Below, one piece after another: positions 9,359 through 20,041 of a DNA stretch of 64,000 nt. Origin of the DNA: Chrysogorgia sp. JL179-B06. Its lineage: Eukaryota > Cnidaria > Anthozoa > Scleralcyonacea > Chrysogorgiidae. Under the pieces are notes generated by a model. The model had not been told where the DNA came from. It was given only the letters and a program-made list of their open reading frames with translations, and ran no database searches. A program made the position numbers and the translations under genes. How positions within the stretch are numbered: position 1 is the first letter of the stretch; every line of letters begins with the position of its first letter. The DNA lies in assembly GCA_035772405.1 (NCBI GenBank), contig JAYKKM010000122.1, positions 162,501 to 226,500 on the forward strand, written 5' to 3'.

Positions 9359-11402
9359 TTAAAGTACAAGTTTCTGGTTTACAAATGATGAAATATTTTT
9401 CATTATACATAAATTACATTTTTTCCCAATATTTGAATACGAATTTGCACGGGCCATTATCTTCCAGTCTACAGCATATGTGATGTCATTGTCCTTTAGG
9501 GACCAAATGTGTTTGCTTAGCTCTGTGGAATTTCTCTTGTTATCATCTCGGAATGAACACGTGTCGTTGTTAAATCGTGTTTTGAACCGATCCCCAGTAA
9601 GGCCGATGTATGTTTCCTTTGTATCGTTGGTTTTTACAGTAGCTTGGTAGATGACATTATTGCTTAGGCATTCTCCTTTTAGCGGGCAATCAGGTTTTGA
9701 TCTACAATTACACATTCTTTCAGGTAGTTGTGGAGTTTCCCTGAGGGTAGATTTGTTGTGGATATTGATTTGTCTTTCTAAATTAGGCATGCACGAGTAA
9801 CTTATTTTCAAGGTGTTTTTATTAAAAATTTTCTGCAGTGGGTGTCCGCTCTTGAAGGATTCTTTCACAATATTTCTAAACTTGCGTCCTACATTTGTGG
9901 CGACGTTTTTGCTAAATGGGGGATTATACCATGTAATATTCCTGCGTCTAGGTCTTCTCTCTGGGGCTTGGTTGTCAGTTGCTTCATATTTTAGGTCATA
10001 GTTGTAGCCACTTTTCTGTAATGCGCATTGATATTCAGGTGATGCTTTGTCAAATGAATCTTTGTTTGAGGAAAGTTCAAAGTTCATTAAGCCTTCTGTT
10101 GATTGCTAGAGGGATGTTTTTTATAATGCTTGGTGGATGATTGCTCCCATTGTGAACATAGAGTGGCTTATTGTTGGGTTTGAGGTACGGCTCATGGGTT
10201 CCTTTGTTAAGGTCCAAGGTTGCGTCCAGAAAATTAACGATCTTTTTGTTGGCATCAATTGTTATTTTCAAAGCATTGTCCTTGAACACTTTGCAAATCT
10301 GTTTCTTGATTCTTTCGAGGCATTGAGGTGACTTTTCAAATGCTCCCAGGCCATCATCTCTATACAAGCCAACTTGATTTCTAATGCTCTCGGGTAGCTG
10401 GTGTAGTAAGTACGATCCCACTAATTCACATGTTTCTGCGCCGTCAAACGAGCCCATCGTTACATCGAATGAGTTTGATGAATTCTTTTTGGTCCATGCG
10501 GTATTGTTGTTGTATAGGAGGGATTGCTTTGCATGCCATATTATCTCTTTTCTCTTGAGCTGAAATTATCTGTGTATGCTTCTGCAAACTTGAGAGCATC
10601 ATAGAGTAGTTTAGATGAGATTGAGGGATAGAAATTTACAATGTCAAATGTAATAAACGAGTGTCGCTCTTTTCCAGTAATACTGTTAAACCAATTTAGG
10701 GTGTCTTTGGTACTCTTCCATTGCTTCACGCCTGTTTTGTAAATAATATCCTTGTTTATTCTGTCAAGGATACATTTGCTTACTTTGCCTATTTCGGACT
10801 TCGTTGGATTTATCAGACGGCAAGTTGGGTTATTCGGGAAGTTATCCTTATGGTCTTTCAAGGAGATAAAAGATTCTTTTTGAGCCAACGATTCGATTCT
10901 GTCGCTTAGATTTAAATTCCGTGCTATGTCTTTCGCCTGGTTGTTGATCTCGCTCGCTGTGCCGACGGGTGCCTTCTTGTATTCTTTTCTCTATGTTCTT
11001 TTTTAATAATGATTTATAACTGTCGGTGGTCATTTTGTAGAAGTTTGTAGTCTTATCCGCTGGTATATATAAGTTGGCATCTTTATTGATTGCTTCGATA
11101 TGTTCGGACAGTTTGCATTGGAACTCCGAGGGTCTAACTGTTTTGAATTCAATGTTATGGATCATATTGGTCATCTTAGTTTCGAACTCGTTTAACTCGG
11201 GTACTTGTGGTGGAGTTTTCCTCGATTTGAATCCATAAGTTTGCTGTTCGTTATTTGTTGTGGGTGGTTTTAGGAAGTGATAGGCACGCCACCGCATTCT
11301 GTTGATTAGTTTACCAGTCATTTCAATCAGTCTTTTGTGATACTCTTTATTCGTCGGTATTGGGATATTTTTCGTCGAACAATCAAAATTTATCCTTTCC
11401 AT
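9359..11402 (-). pseudogene. PLE RT plus GIY-YIG endonuclease, copy A (frameshifted)
   Basis: Four overlapping minus-strand frames together make a whole Penelope protein. 11402-10848 is the N-terminal region. 10888-10541 has RT fingers and motif A (FDIVNFYPS). 10457-10077 has motif C YRDDG and the thumb ([10 protein letters not shown]). 10087-9359 has the CxC zinc motif (CNCRSKPDCPLKGECL), the GIY-YIG core (YIGLTGDRFKTRF) and the C-terminal CNLC. The frames are separated by small indels, so this copy makes no full protein. The closest type by eye is the GIY-YIG-bearing Hydra/Penelope group. It would reverse-transcribe the element RNA at nuclease-nicked target DNA. Confidence 0.8.
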
Positions 11403-11553
11403 GTCGGCTTTTCGGAAATACAGTGCTCAACTTAAGGAGCGTATGAATACAAATTGGTTTTCTCCTTCAGCCGTATAGTGCTCTACACCAAAGTGGAGCT
11501 AAGTTAAAATTAAAGATTAAAGATTAAAACCTAAGATTGTTCATTTAAAAAAA

Positions 11554-11606
11554 GCACTACAGTTCTGTTTCGAGAGACCCTTCATAGATCCTCTCTCTTC
11601 AGGCGC
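11554..11606 (-). ncRNA. Hammerhead ribozyme motif, PLE copy B
   Basis: Same layout as in copy A: CTGAAGA core, stem II, GAAA, ACA/TGT stem III, GTA triplet. It sits between the two tandem PLE copies, where self-cleavage of a read-through transcript would release unit-length RNA. Confidence 0.6.
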
Positions 11607-11667
11607 ATAATCAGATTAAACTAAAAATATCCCATTTATATACCGTTCATCCATAGTGGCGTAAAAC

Positions 11668-12906
11668 CTAACCGTTTTTAATTAAAAATTTGTTTGCATG
11701 CCGGCATGCACTAGCTAGTTCGTTTCTTTTGTTTAAAGTACAAGTTTCTGGTTTACAAATGATGAAATATTTTTCCATTATACATAAATTACATTTTTTC
11801 CCAATATTTGAATACGAATTTGCACGGGCCATTATCTTCCAGTCTACAGCATATGTGATGTCATTGTCCTTTAGGGACCAAATGTGTTTGCTTAGCTCTG
11901 TGGAATTTCTCTTGTTATCATCTCGGAATGAACACGTGTGGTTGCTAAATCGTGTTTTGAACCGATCCCCAGTAAGGCCGATGTATGTTTCCTTTGTATC
12001 GTTGGTTTTTACAGTAGCTTGGTAGATGACATTATTGCTTAGGCATTCTCCTTTTAGCGGGCAATCAGGTTTTGATCTACAATTACACATTCTTTCAGGT
12101 AGTTGTGGAGTTTCCCTGAGGGTAGATTTGTTGTGGATATTGATTTGTCTTTCTAAATTAGGCATGCACGAGTAACTTATTTTCAAGGTGTTTTTATTAA
12201 AAAATTTCTGCAGTGGGTGTCCGCTCTTGAAGGATTCTTTAACAATATTTCTAAACTTGCGTCCTACATTTGTGGCGACGTTTTTGCTAAATGGGGGATT
12301 ATACCATGTAATATTCCTGCGTCTAGGTCTTCTCTCTGGGGCTTGGTTGTCAGTTGCTTCATATTTTAGGTCATAGTTGTAGCCACTTTTCTGTAATGCG
12401 CATTGATATTCAGGTGATGCTTTGTCAAATGAATCTTTGTTTGAGGAAAGTTCATTAAGCCTTCTGTTGATTGCTAGAGGGATGTTTTTTATAATGCTTG
12501 GTGGATGATTGCTCCCATTGTGAACATAGAGTGGCTTATTGTTGGGTTTGAGGTACGGCTCATGGGTTCCTTTGTTAAGGTCCAAGGGTTGCGTCCAGAA
12601 AATTAACGATCTTTTTGTTGGCATCAATTGTTTATTTTCAAAGCATTGTCCTTGAAACACTTTGCAAATCTGTTTCTTGATTCTTTCGAGGCATTGAGGT
12701 GACTTTTCAAATGCTCCCAGGCCATCATCTCTATACAAGCCAACTTGATTTCTAATGCTCTCGGGTAGCTGGTGTAGTAAGTACGATCCCACTAATTCAC
12801 ATGTTTCTGCGCCGTCAAACGAGCCCATCGTTACATCGAATGAGTTTGATGAATTATTTTTGGTCCATGCGGTATTGTTTGTTGTATAGGAGGGATTGCT
12901 TTGCAT
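11668..12906 (-). CDS. PLE RT C-terminal half plus GIY-YIG, copy B
   Basis: A single 412-codon frame covers RT motif C (YRDDG), thumb, zinc motif (CNCRSK...CPLKGECL) and GIY-YIG (YIGLTGDRFKTRF). Relative to copy A, the stretch after KQICKVF is out of frame for about 25 residues and returns at LDLNKG, so two small indels compensate each other. The RT N-terminal half is missing, so the product could not act as a polymerase, but the nuclease part is intact. The first Met is arbitrary because the element is truncated. Confidence 0.7.
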   Translation of the reverse strand: MQSNPSYTTNNTAWTKNNSSNSFDVTMGSFDGAETCELVGSYLLHQLPESIRNQVGLYRDDGLGAFEKSPQCLERIKKQICKVFQGQCFENKQLMPTKRSLIFWTQPLDLNKGTHEPYLKPNNKPLYVHNGSNHPPSIIKNIPLAINRRLNELSSNKDSFDKASPEYQCALQKSGYNYDLKYEATDNQAPERRPRRRNITWYNPPFSKNVATNVGRKFRNIVKESFKSGHPLQKFFNKNTLKISYSCMPNLERQINIHNKSTLRETPQLPERMCNCRSKPDCPLKGECLSNNVIYQATVKTNDTKETYIGLTGDRFKTRFSNHTCSFRDDNKRNSTELSKHIWSLKDNDITYAVDWKIMARANSYSNIGKKCNLCIMEKYFIICKPETCTLNKRNELASACRHANKFLIKNG

Positions 12907-12965
12907 GCCATATTATCTCTTTCTCTTGAGCTGAATATCTGTGTATGCTTCTGCAAACTTGAGAG

Positions 12966-13105
<140 letters not shown>

Positions 13106-13113
13106 ACTATATA

Positions 13114-13159
13114 ACTACAGACGGTACCGTTTCGGCCTTTTGGGCCTCATCAGTGTAGT
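13114..13159 (-). ncRNA. Hammerhead ribozyme, array unit 1
   Basis: Minus strand: ACTACA / CTGATGA / GGCC-CAAAA-GGCC / GAAA / short stem III ACG-GTAC-CGT / C, then TGTAGT. Stem I is six pairs (ACTACA with TGTAGT), stem II four pairs. Every core nucleotide is present. Predicted cleavage is between 13120 and 13119, after GTC. The stem III of three pairs suggests activity as a dimer or in tandem transcripts, as reported for small animal hammerheads. Confidence 0.8.
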
Positions 13160-13347
13160 GCTGATGAGCAGGATGAAGGTAACTGCTATTTACAGTCACC
13201 CTTGATGCCACACACATGTGGGACATCAAAAACCATGCCATAGTGCTTAAACTGCAAGCAGTGAGCGTGCGCACAATGCATAAGCGACAATGGTTTTCAT
13301 CCTGTTAGAGTGCTCAATATGACCTAAATGTCATAGAGCGATATCTA

Positions 13348-13393
13348 ACTACAGACGGTACCGTTTCGGCCTTTTGGGCCTCATCAGTGTAGT
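13348..13393 (-). ncRNA. Hammerhead ribozyme, array unit 2
   Basis: Identical to the motif of unit 1 in core, stem I, stem II and stem III. Confidence 0.8.
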
Positions 13394-13580
13394 GCTGATG
13401 AGCAGGATGAAGGTAACTGCTATTTACAGTCACCCTTGATGCACACACATGTGGGACATCAAAAACCATGCCATAGTGCTCAAACTGCAAGCAGTGAGCG
13501 TGCGCACAATGCATAAGCGACAATGGTTTTCATCCTGTTAGAGTGCTCAATATGACCTAAAGGTCATGGAGCGATATCTA

Positions 13581-13617
13581 ACTACAGACGGTACCGTTTC
13601 GGCCTCATCAGTGTAGT
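13581..13617 (-). ncRNA. Hammerhead motif with stem II deletion, array unit 3
   Basis: The core runs CTGATGA-GGCC-GAAA: a 9-base deletion removed the loop and one arm of stem II. Stem I and stem III are intact. Probably inactive or very weak. Confidence 0.65.
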
Positions 13618-13805
13618 GCTGATGAGCAGGATGAAGGTAACTGCTATTTACAGTCACCCTTGATGCCACACACATGTGGGACATCAAAAACCATGCCATA
13701 GTGCTCAAACTGCAAGCAGTGAGCGTGCGCACAATGCATAAGCGACAATGGTTTTCATCCTGTTAGAGTGCTCAATATGACCTAAAGGTCATAGAGCGAT
13801 ATCTA

Positions 13806-13842
13806 ACTACAGACGGTACCGTTTCGGCCTCATCAGTGTAGT
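13806..13842 (-). ncRNA. Hammerhead motif with stem II deletion, array unit 4
   Basis: Carries the same 9-base deletion as unit 3. Units 3 and 4 therefore share a derived state, which indicates unit duplication within the array. Confidence 0.65.
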
Positions 13843-14022
13843 GCTGATGAGCAGGATGAAGGTAACTGCTATTTACAGTCACCCTTGATGCCACACACAT
13901 GTGGGACATCAAAAACCATGCCATAGTGCTCAAACTGCAAGCAGTAAGCGTGCGATAAGCGACAATGGTTTTCATCCTGTTAGAGTGCTCAATATGACCT
14001 AAAGGTCATAGAGCGATATCTA

Positions 14023-14068
14023 ACTACAGACGGTACCGTTTCGGCCTTTTGGGCCTCATCAGTGTAGT
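14023..14068 (-). ncRNA. Hammerhead ribozyme, array unit 5
   Basis: Complete motif as in units 1 and 2. The unit then runs into (AT)n at 14251 at the place where the next ribozyme should start. Confidence 0.8.
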
Positions 14069-14247
14069 GCTGATGAGCAGGATGAAGGTAACTGCTATTT
14101 ACAGTCACCCTTGATGCCACACACATGTGGGACATCAAAAACCATGCCATAGTGCTCAAACTGCAAGTAGTGAGCGTGCGCACAATGCATAAGCGACAAT
14201 GGTTTTCATCCTGTTAGAGTGCTCAATATGACCTAAAGGTCATAGAG

Positions 14248-14250
<3 letters not shown>

Positions 14251-14326
<76 letters not shown>
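14251..14326. repeat. (AT)n microsatellite
   Basis: Separates the hammerhead array from the inverted PLE pair. Confidence 0.95.
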
Positions 14327-14329
<3 letters not shown>

Positions 14330-14424
14330 GAATAAGAATTGATTCCTTCGTCGTAAAGTGCTCAACAAGAAGGAGCTGTATACATGAAGTTAAAACTGGA
14401 TAAAAATAACTATTTACACATAAA

Positions 14425-14477
14425 ACACTACAAATCTGTTTCAAGAGTGTTCCCAAGAGCACTCTCTCATCAGGTGT
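14425..14477 (-). ncRNA. Hammerhead ribozyme motif in PLE tail (left copy)
   Basis: Mirror of the motif at 15904-15956: ACAC stem I, CTGATGA, seven-pair stem II, GAAA, ACA/TGT stem III, GTA triplet, GTGT. Confidence 0.75.
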
Positions 14478-14518
14478 AAAAATGTGCTGACTAACTAACC
14501 TACTTAAAATACACTGAT

Positions 14519-15290
14519 CTATGTGACGTCATATAACTTCATACTCTTTAACAAATATCTGTTTGCGTGACGGCATGTACTCGATAGTTCGTTCCTACTA
14601 TTTAATGTGCATAGGTGTGGTTGTTTTATAATAAAGTATTTTTCTGTTATGCATAAATTGCACCGTTTACTAACATTAGTATATGACGTGGCCCTTGCAA
14701 GGATTTTCCATGACAGGATGTAATTAATATTCCCTTCTTTCAATGTCCAAATATATTTGCTTAGTTCTGTTGCATTTTTCGTGTTGATATTCCTAAATGA
14801 GGCCGTGTGATTGCGGTATCTTGTTTTAAATTTGTTTTGGGTTAGTCCGACATAAGTTTCTTTACCGTTGCCGGTTTCCACTGTGGCTTGGTAGATGACA
14901 TTTGTGGTAAGGCATTGGCCGTCTAAGGGACACTCTGATTTGTTTCTACAATTGCACGTCGGTTCACTTTGTTGGTTGTTGTTGCTTGCACGGGATTTTC
15001 CTAAGGTTGATTTGTTATGGTTGCTGATTTTCGATTGCAAGTTAGGCAGACATGAATAACTTAACTTAAGAGTGTTTTTATTAAAAATTTTCTTTAATGG
15101 ATGTTCATTCGTAAATGTTCCGTTGAGAATTGCCAAGAATTTCTTTCCTACATTCGATGCTACGTGTCTACTGAATGGTGGGTTGTACCAGGTAATATTA
15201 CGGGGTCTGTTTGATCCGGCTATTCGCCTGTTGTTATCATCCTGCTCATAAGTGGGGGCAAAATCATATCCACTTTTGCTCAGGGCTTGT
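14519..15290 (-). pseudogene. PLE RT tail plus GIY-YIG nuclease, left inverted copy
   Basis: The minus frame contains the RT C-terminal segment (NITWYNPPFSRHVASNVGKK near 15180), the zinc motif CNCRNKSECPLDGQCL, the GIY-YIG core YVGLTQNKFKTRYRNH, and the terminal CNLCITEKY and CRHANRYL. The part from 15136 down is one uninterrupted frame; the upstream part needs a frame change. The RT catalytic domain is absent, so this is a nuclease-only remnant. Same family as copies A and B but a diverged subfamily. Confidence 0.75.
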
Positions 15291-15293
15291 TTT

Positions 15294-15861
15294 TTTAATA
15301 AAAAACACTCTTAAGTTAAGTTATTCATGTATGGCTAACTTGCAATCGAAAATCAGCAACCATAACAAATCAACGTTAGGGAAATCCCGTGCAAGCAACA
15401 ACAACCAACAAAGTGAACCGACGTGCAATTGTAGAAACAAATCAGAGTGTCCCTTAGACGGCCAATGCCTTACCACAAATGTCATCTACCAAGCCACAGT
15501 GGAAACCGGCAACGGTAAAGAAACTTATGTCGGACTAACCCAAAACAAATTTAAAACAAGATACCGCAATCACACGGCCTCATTTAGGAATATCAACACG
15601 AAAAATGCAACAGAACTAAGCAAATATATTTGGACATTGAAAGAAGGGAATATTAATTACATCCTGTCATGGAAAATCCTTGCAAGGGCCACGTCATATA
15701 CTAATATTAGTAAACGGTGCAATTTATGCATAACAGAAAAATACTTTATTATAAAACAACCACACCTATGCACATTAAATAGTAGGAACGAACTATCGAG
15801 TACATGCCGTCACGCAAACAGATATTTGTTAAAGAGTATGAAGTTATATGACGTCACATAG
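15294..15861 (+). pseudogene. PLE GIY-YIG nuclease, right inverted copy
   Basis: Near-identical to the left copy from NTLKLSYSC through the zinc motif and GIY-YIG (YVGLTQNKFKTRYRNH) to the stop at 15861. An open frame extends upstream to an ATG at 15211, but that part is the reverse complement of the left copy, so it is a chimera across the inversion junction and not a real N-terminus. Confidence 0.75.
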
Positions 15862-15903
15862 ATCAGTGTATTTTAAAGTAGGTTAGTTAGTCAGCACATT
15901 TTT

Positions 15904-15956
15904 ACACCTGATGAGAGAGTGCTCTTGGGAACACTCTTGAAACAGATTTGTAGTGT
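15904..15956 (+). ncRNA. Hammerhead ribozyme motif in PLE tail (right copy)
   Basis: ACAC (15904-15907) pairs with GTGT (15953-15956) as stem I. Core CTGATGA is at 15908-15914, stem II has seven pairs with a ten-base loop, GAAA is at 15939-15942, and stem III is ACA-GATT-TGT. The cleavage triplet is GTA, with cleavage predicted after 15952. All conserved core bases are present, with a permitted A at the cleavage position. Confidence 0.8.
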
Positions 15957-15995
15957 TTTATGTGTAAATAGTTATTTTTATCCAGTTTTAACTTC

Positions 15996-15997
<2 letters not shown>

Positions 15998-16047
<50 letters not shown>
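15998..16047. repeat. (AT)n microsatellite
   Basis: About 50 bp, at the end of the right PLE copy. Confidence 0.95.
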
Positions 16048-16050
<3 letters not shown>

Positions 16051-16185
16051 GTTTGCCAACATCGTGTTTTATAGAATTCCCAACCATCCTGGTGGAAGTT
16101 AGATTTAGGAAACGAAATAAAGATATATCGAATAAAGTTATTTCCATCGCCCAATCAGATTCAAATCCTACTTTTAAATATATCG

Positions 16186-16346
16186 TTGTTCCGGAATACA
16201 AACACTTCAAAAACAGCGACTAAGAAGAACGTTAACCTTTATGGAACAACCGATGTTTTTTGTGAACCTCCAACACCTACAAGATACCTAAAGATACAAA
16301 CCGTCGAAAATAAAGTGCTTGAACTTTGTGAGGTAGAAGTCTATGG
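16186..16346 (+). CDS. Exon fragment of a fucolectin/discoidin-like domain
   Basis: The frame ends with RYLKIQTVENKVLELCEVEV and YG, followed by GCAG|GTACGA, a good donor at about 16352. The LCEVEVYG ending is typical of fucolectin-type F5/8-like carbohydrate-binding domains in marine invertebrates. The 5' exon boundary was not determined, and upstream DNA in another frame (VEVRFRKRNKDISNKVI) may be unrelated. It is either a host gene exon or a captured fragment between repeats. Confidence 0.4.
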
Positions 16347-16714
16347 AGCAGGTACGAATGGAAGCTTAATTGCATGGTATTTGCAACTATTTATGATAAG
16401 AAATATTATATACCATAATAGCATAATTTTAAGTTGTAAGAGTAATCCAATTACCGTCAGTTGGGACTGCAAGACTTATAATTACATATAAATTTTAGCA
16501 TGTAAAGGTAAGCACAATTTATTGCGACTATCGAAATTTTACAGGATTTATGACGCCCTAACGCTTCAGTGCTTATAATATTTCAGTGCTAATATAAGGT
16601 TGTTATTTAAACCGTATCACGTTGAAGCAAAGTGTTTTTATTCCTTTTTTTAATATCCAGCGTTGGGACCCTTTGGATCCAACAAGGTGACATCACCGTT
16701 GGTTGTTTACATTA

Positions 16715-16833
<119 letters not shown>

Positions 16834-16903
16834 ATTTCGAGTGTTGGAATACATACAATTTTTAAGACCAAACCGGGACCAGTTGCGAAAAATGCAACTT
16901 AGC

Positions 16904-16978
16904 GGCCTTCCGGTAGGAATTGAACCCGCGACCCTGCGATTGCTAGTGCAGCGCTCTGACCACTGAGCTACGGAAGCC
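16904..16978 (-). tRNA. tRNA-like SINE head, copy 1
   Basis: Has TAGCTCAGTGGTCAGAGC (A box) and GGGTTCAATTCC (B box). The anticodon loop has one extra base, so it is a pseudo-tRNA. See copy 5 for the likely ancestral Ala form. Confidence 0.45.
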
Positions 16979-17179
16979 GTTGCCGAGAGCCTAGTCACGA
17001 GTTCTGTATATATGGTGGTAATGCCGGGATAAGATTCTGGGTATATTATAGGTAATATTTGGCATTTCACTCGATCAAACTACATGTTGAAAGGATTTAT
17101 GGTGAAGGAAAATTTCGAGTGTTGGAATACATACATTTTAAGACCAAACCGGGACCAGTTGCGAAAAATGCAACTTAGC

Positions 17180-17254
17180 GGCCTTCCGGTAGGAATTGAA
17201 CCCGCGACCCTGCGATTGCTAGTGCAGCGCTCTGACCACTGAGCTACGGAAGCC
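17180..17254 (-). tRNA. tRNA-like SINE head, copy 2
   Basis: Essentially identical to copy 1, including the enlarged anticodon loop. Confidence 0.45.
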
Positions 17255-17596
17255 GTTGCCGAGAGCCTAGTCACGAGTTCTGTATATATGGTGGTAATGC
17301 CGGGATAAGATTCTGGGTATATTATAGGTAATATTTGGCATTTCAATCGATCAAACTACATGTTGAAAGGATTTATGGTGAAGGAAAATTTCGAGTGTTG
17401 GAATACATACATTTTAAGACATACATTTTGGTCTTAAAATGTATGTATTCCAACACTCGAAATTTTCCTTCACCATAAATCCTTTCAACATGTAGTTTGA
17501 TCGAGTGAAATGCCAAATATTACCTATAATATACCCAGAATCTTATCCCGGCATTACCACCATATATACAGAACTCGTGACTAGGCTCTCGGCAAC

Positions 17597-17671
17597 GGCT
17601 TCCGTAGCTCAGTGGTCAGAGCGCTGCACTAGCAATCGCAGGGTCGCGGATTCAATTCCTACCGGAAGGCC
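17597..17671 (+). tRNA. tRNA-like SINE head, copy 3
   Basis: Same sequence in the opposite orientation; the B box carries a G to A change (GGATTCAATTCC). Confidence 0.45.
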
Positions 17672-17867
17672 GCTAAGTTGCATTTTTTGCAACTGGTCCC
17701 GGTCTTAAAATGTATGTATTCCAACACTCGAAATTTTCCTTCACCATAAATCCTTTCAACATGTAGTTTGATCGAGTGAAATGCCAAATATTACCTATAA
17801 TATACCCAGAATCTTATCCCGGCATTACCACCATATATACAGAACTCGTGACTAGGCTCTCGGCAAC

Positions 17868-17942
17868 GGCTTCCGTAGCTCAGTGGTCAGAGCGCTGCAC
17901 TAGCAATCGCAGGGTCGCGGGTTCAATTCCTACCGGAAGGCC
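17868..17942 (+). tRNA. tRNA-like SINE head, copy 4
   Basis: Matches copy 1, with intact A and B boxes. Confidence 0.45.
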
Positions 17943-18145
17943 GCTAAGTTGCATTTTTCGCAACTGGTCCCGGTTTGGTCTTAAAATGTATGTATTCCAA
18001 CACTCGAAATTTTCCTTCACCATAAATCCTTTCAACATGTAGTTTGATCGAGCGAAATGCCAAATATTACCTATAATATACCCAGAATCTTATCCCGGCA
18101 TTACCACCATATATATACAGAACTCGTTACTAGGCTCTCGGCAAC

Positions 18146-18219
18146 GGCTTCCGTAGCTCAGTGGTCAGAGCACTGCACTAGCATCGCAGGGTCGCGGGTT
18201 CAATTCCAGCCGGAAGGCC
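18146..18219 (+). tRNA. tRNA-Ala(AGC)-like SINE head, copy 5
   Basis: One base shorter in the anticodon arm, giving a normal seven-base loop CTAGCAT with anticodon AGC (Ala). The acceptor stem is imperfect, with a bulged GGCC end, so it is a SINE head rather than a functional tRNA. Confidence 0.5.
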
Positions 18220-18425
18220 TTGAAGTTGCATTTTTTCGCAAAGCCGTTTCGGAAGCCGTTGCCGAGAGCCTAGTCACTAGTTCTGTATATATGGTGGTGT
18301 AATGCCGGGATAAGATTCTGGGTATACTATAGGTAATATTTCGTATTTCACTCGATCAAACTACATGTTGAAAGGATTTATGGTGAAGGAAAATTTCGAG
18401 TGTTGGAATAAAAAATTGAAAGTTG

Positions 18426-20040
<1,615 letters not shown>

Positions 20041-20041
20041 A

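Larger units (their letters stand above)
9140..11510 (-). mobile_element. Penelope-like element copy A (minus, near full length)
   Basis: It spans the complete N-terminal region, RT and GIY-YIG on the minus strand plus a 3' tail with a hammerhead motif. It lies directly downstream of the 5'-truncated copy B (11511-12964) in the same orientation, the tandem arrangement known for PLEs, where an upstream partial copy acts as a pseudo-LTR. The two copies are nearly identical where they overlap, so the insertion or duplication is recent. Confidence 0.8.
11511..12964 (-). mobile_element. Penelope-like element copy B (5' truncated)
   Basis: It starts inside the RT at an (AT)n run (12966-13104) and continues through the 3' tail into copy A. 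The 3' tail is almost identical to that of copy A. Truncation at a microsatellite is seen for several elements in this cluster. Confidence 0.8.
14330..15998. mobile_element. Head-to-head inverted pair of PLE 3' halves
   Basis: A minus copy (about 14330-15290) and a plus copy (about 15291-15998) meet near 15290. Coding parts and tails are nearly identical in inverted orientation, and each tail ends at an (AT)n run (14251-14326 and from 15998). Together they form a palindrome of about 1.4 kb. Each carries its own hammerhead motif in the tail. Confidence 0.8.

Noticed and set aside
13314..14183. Repeated 60-69-residue minus-strand ORFs in the tandem array
   Set aside because: They follow the repeat period and span the hammerhead region; no protein-like conservation pattern.
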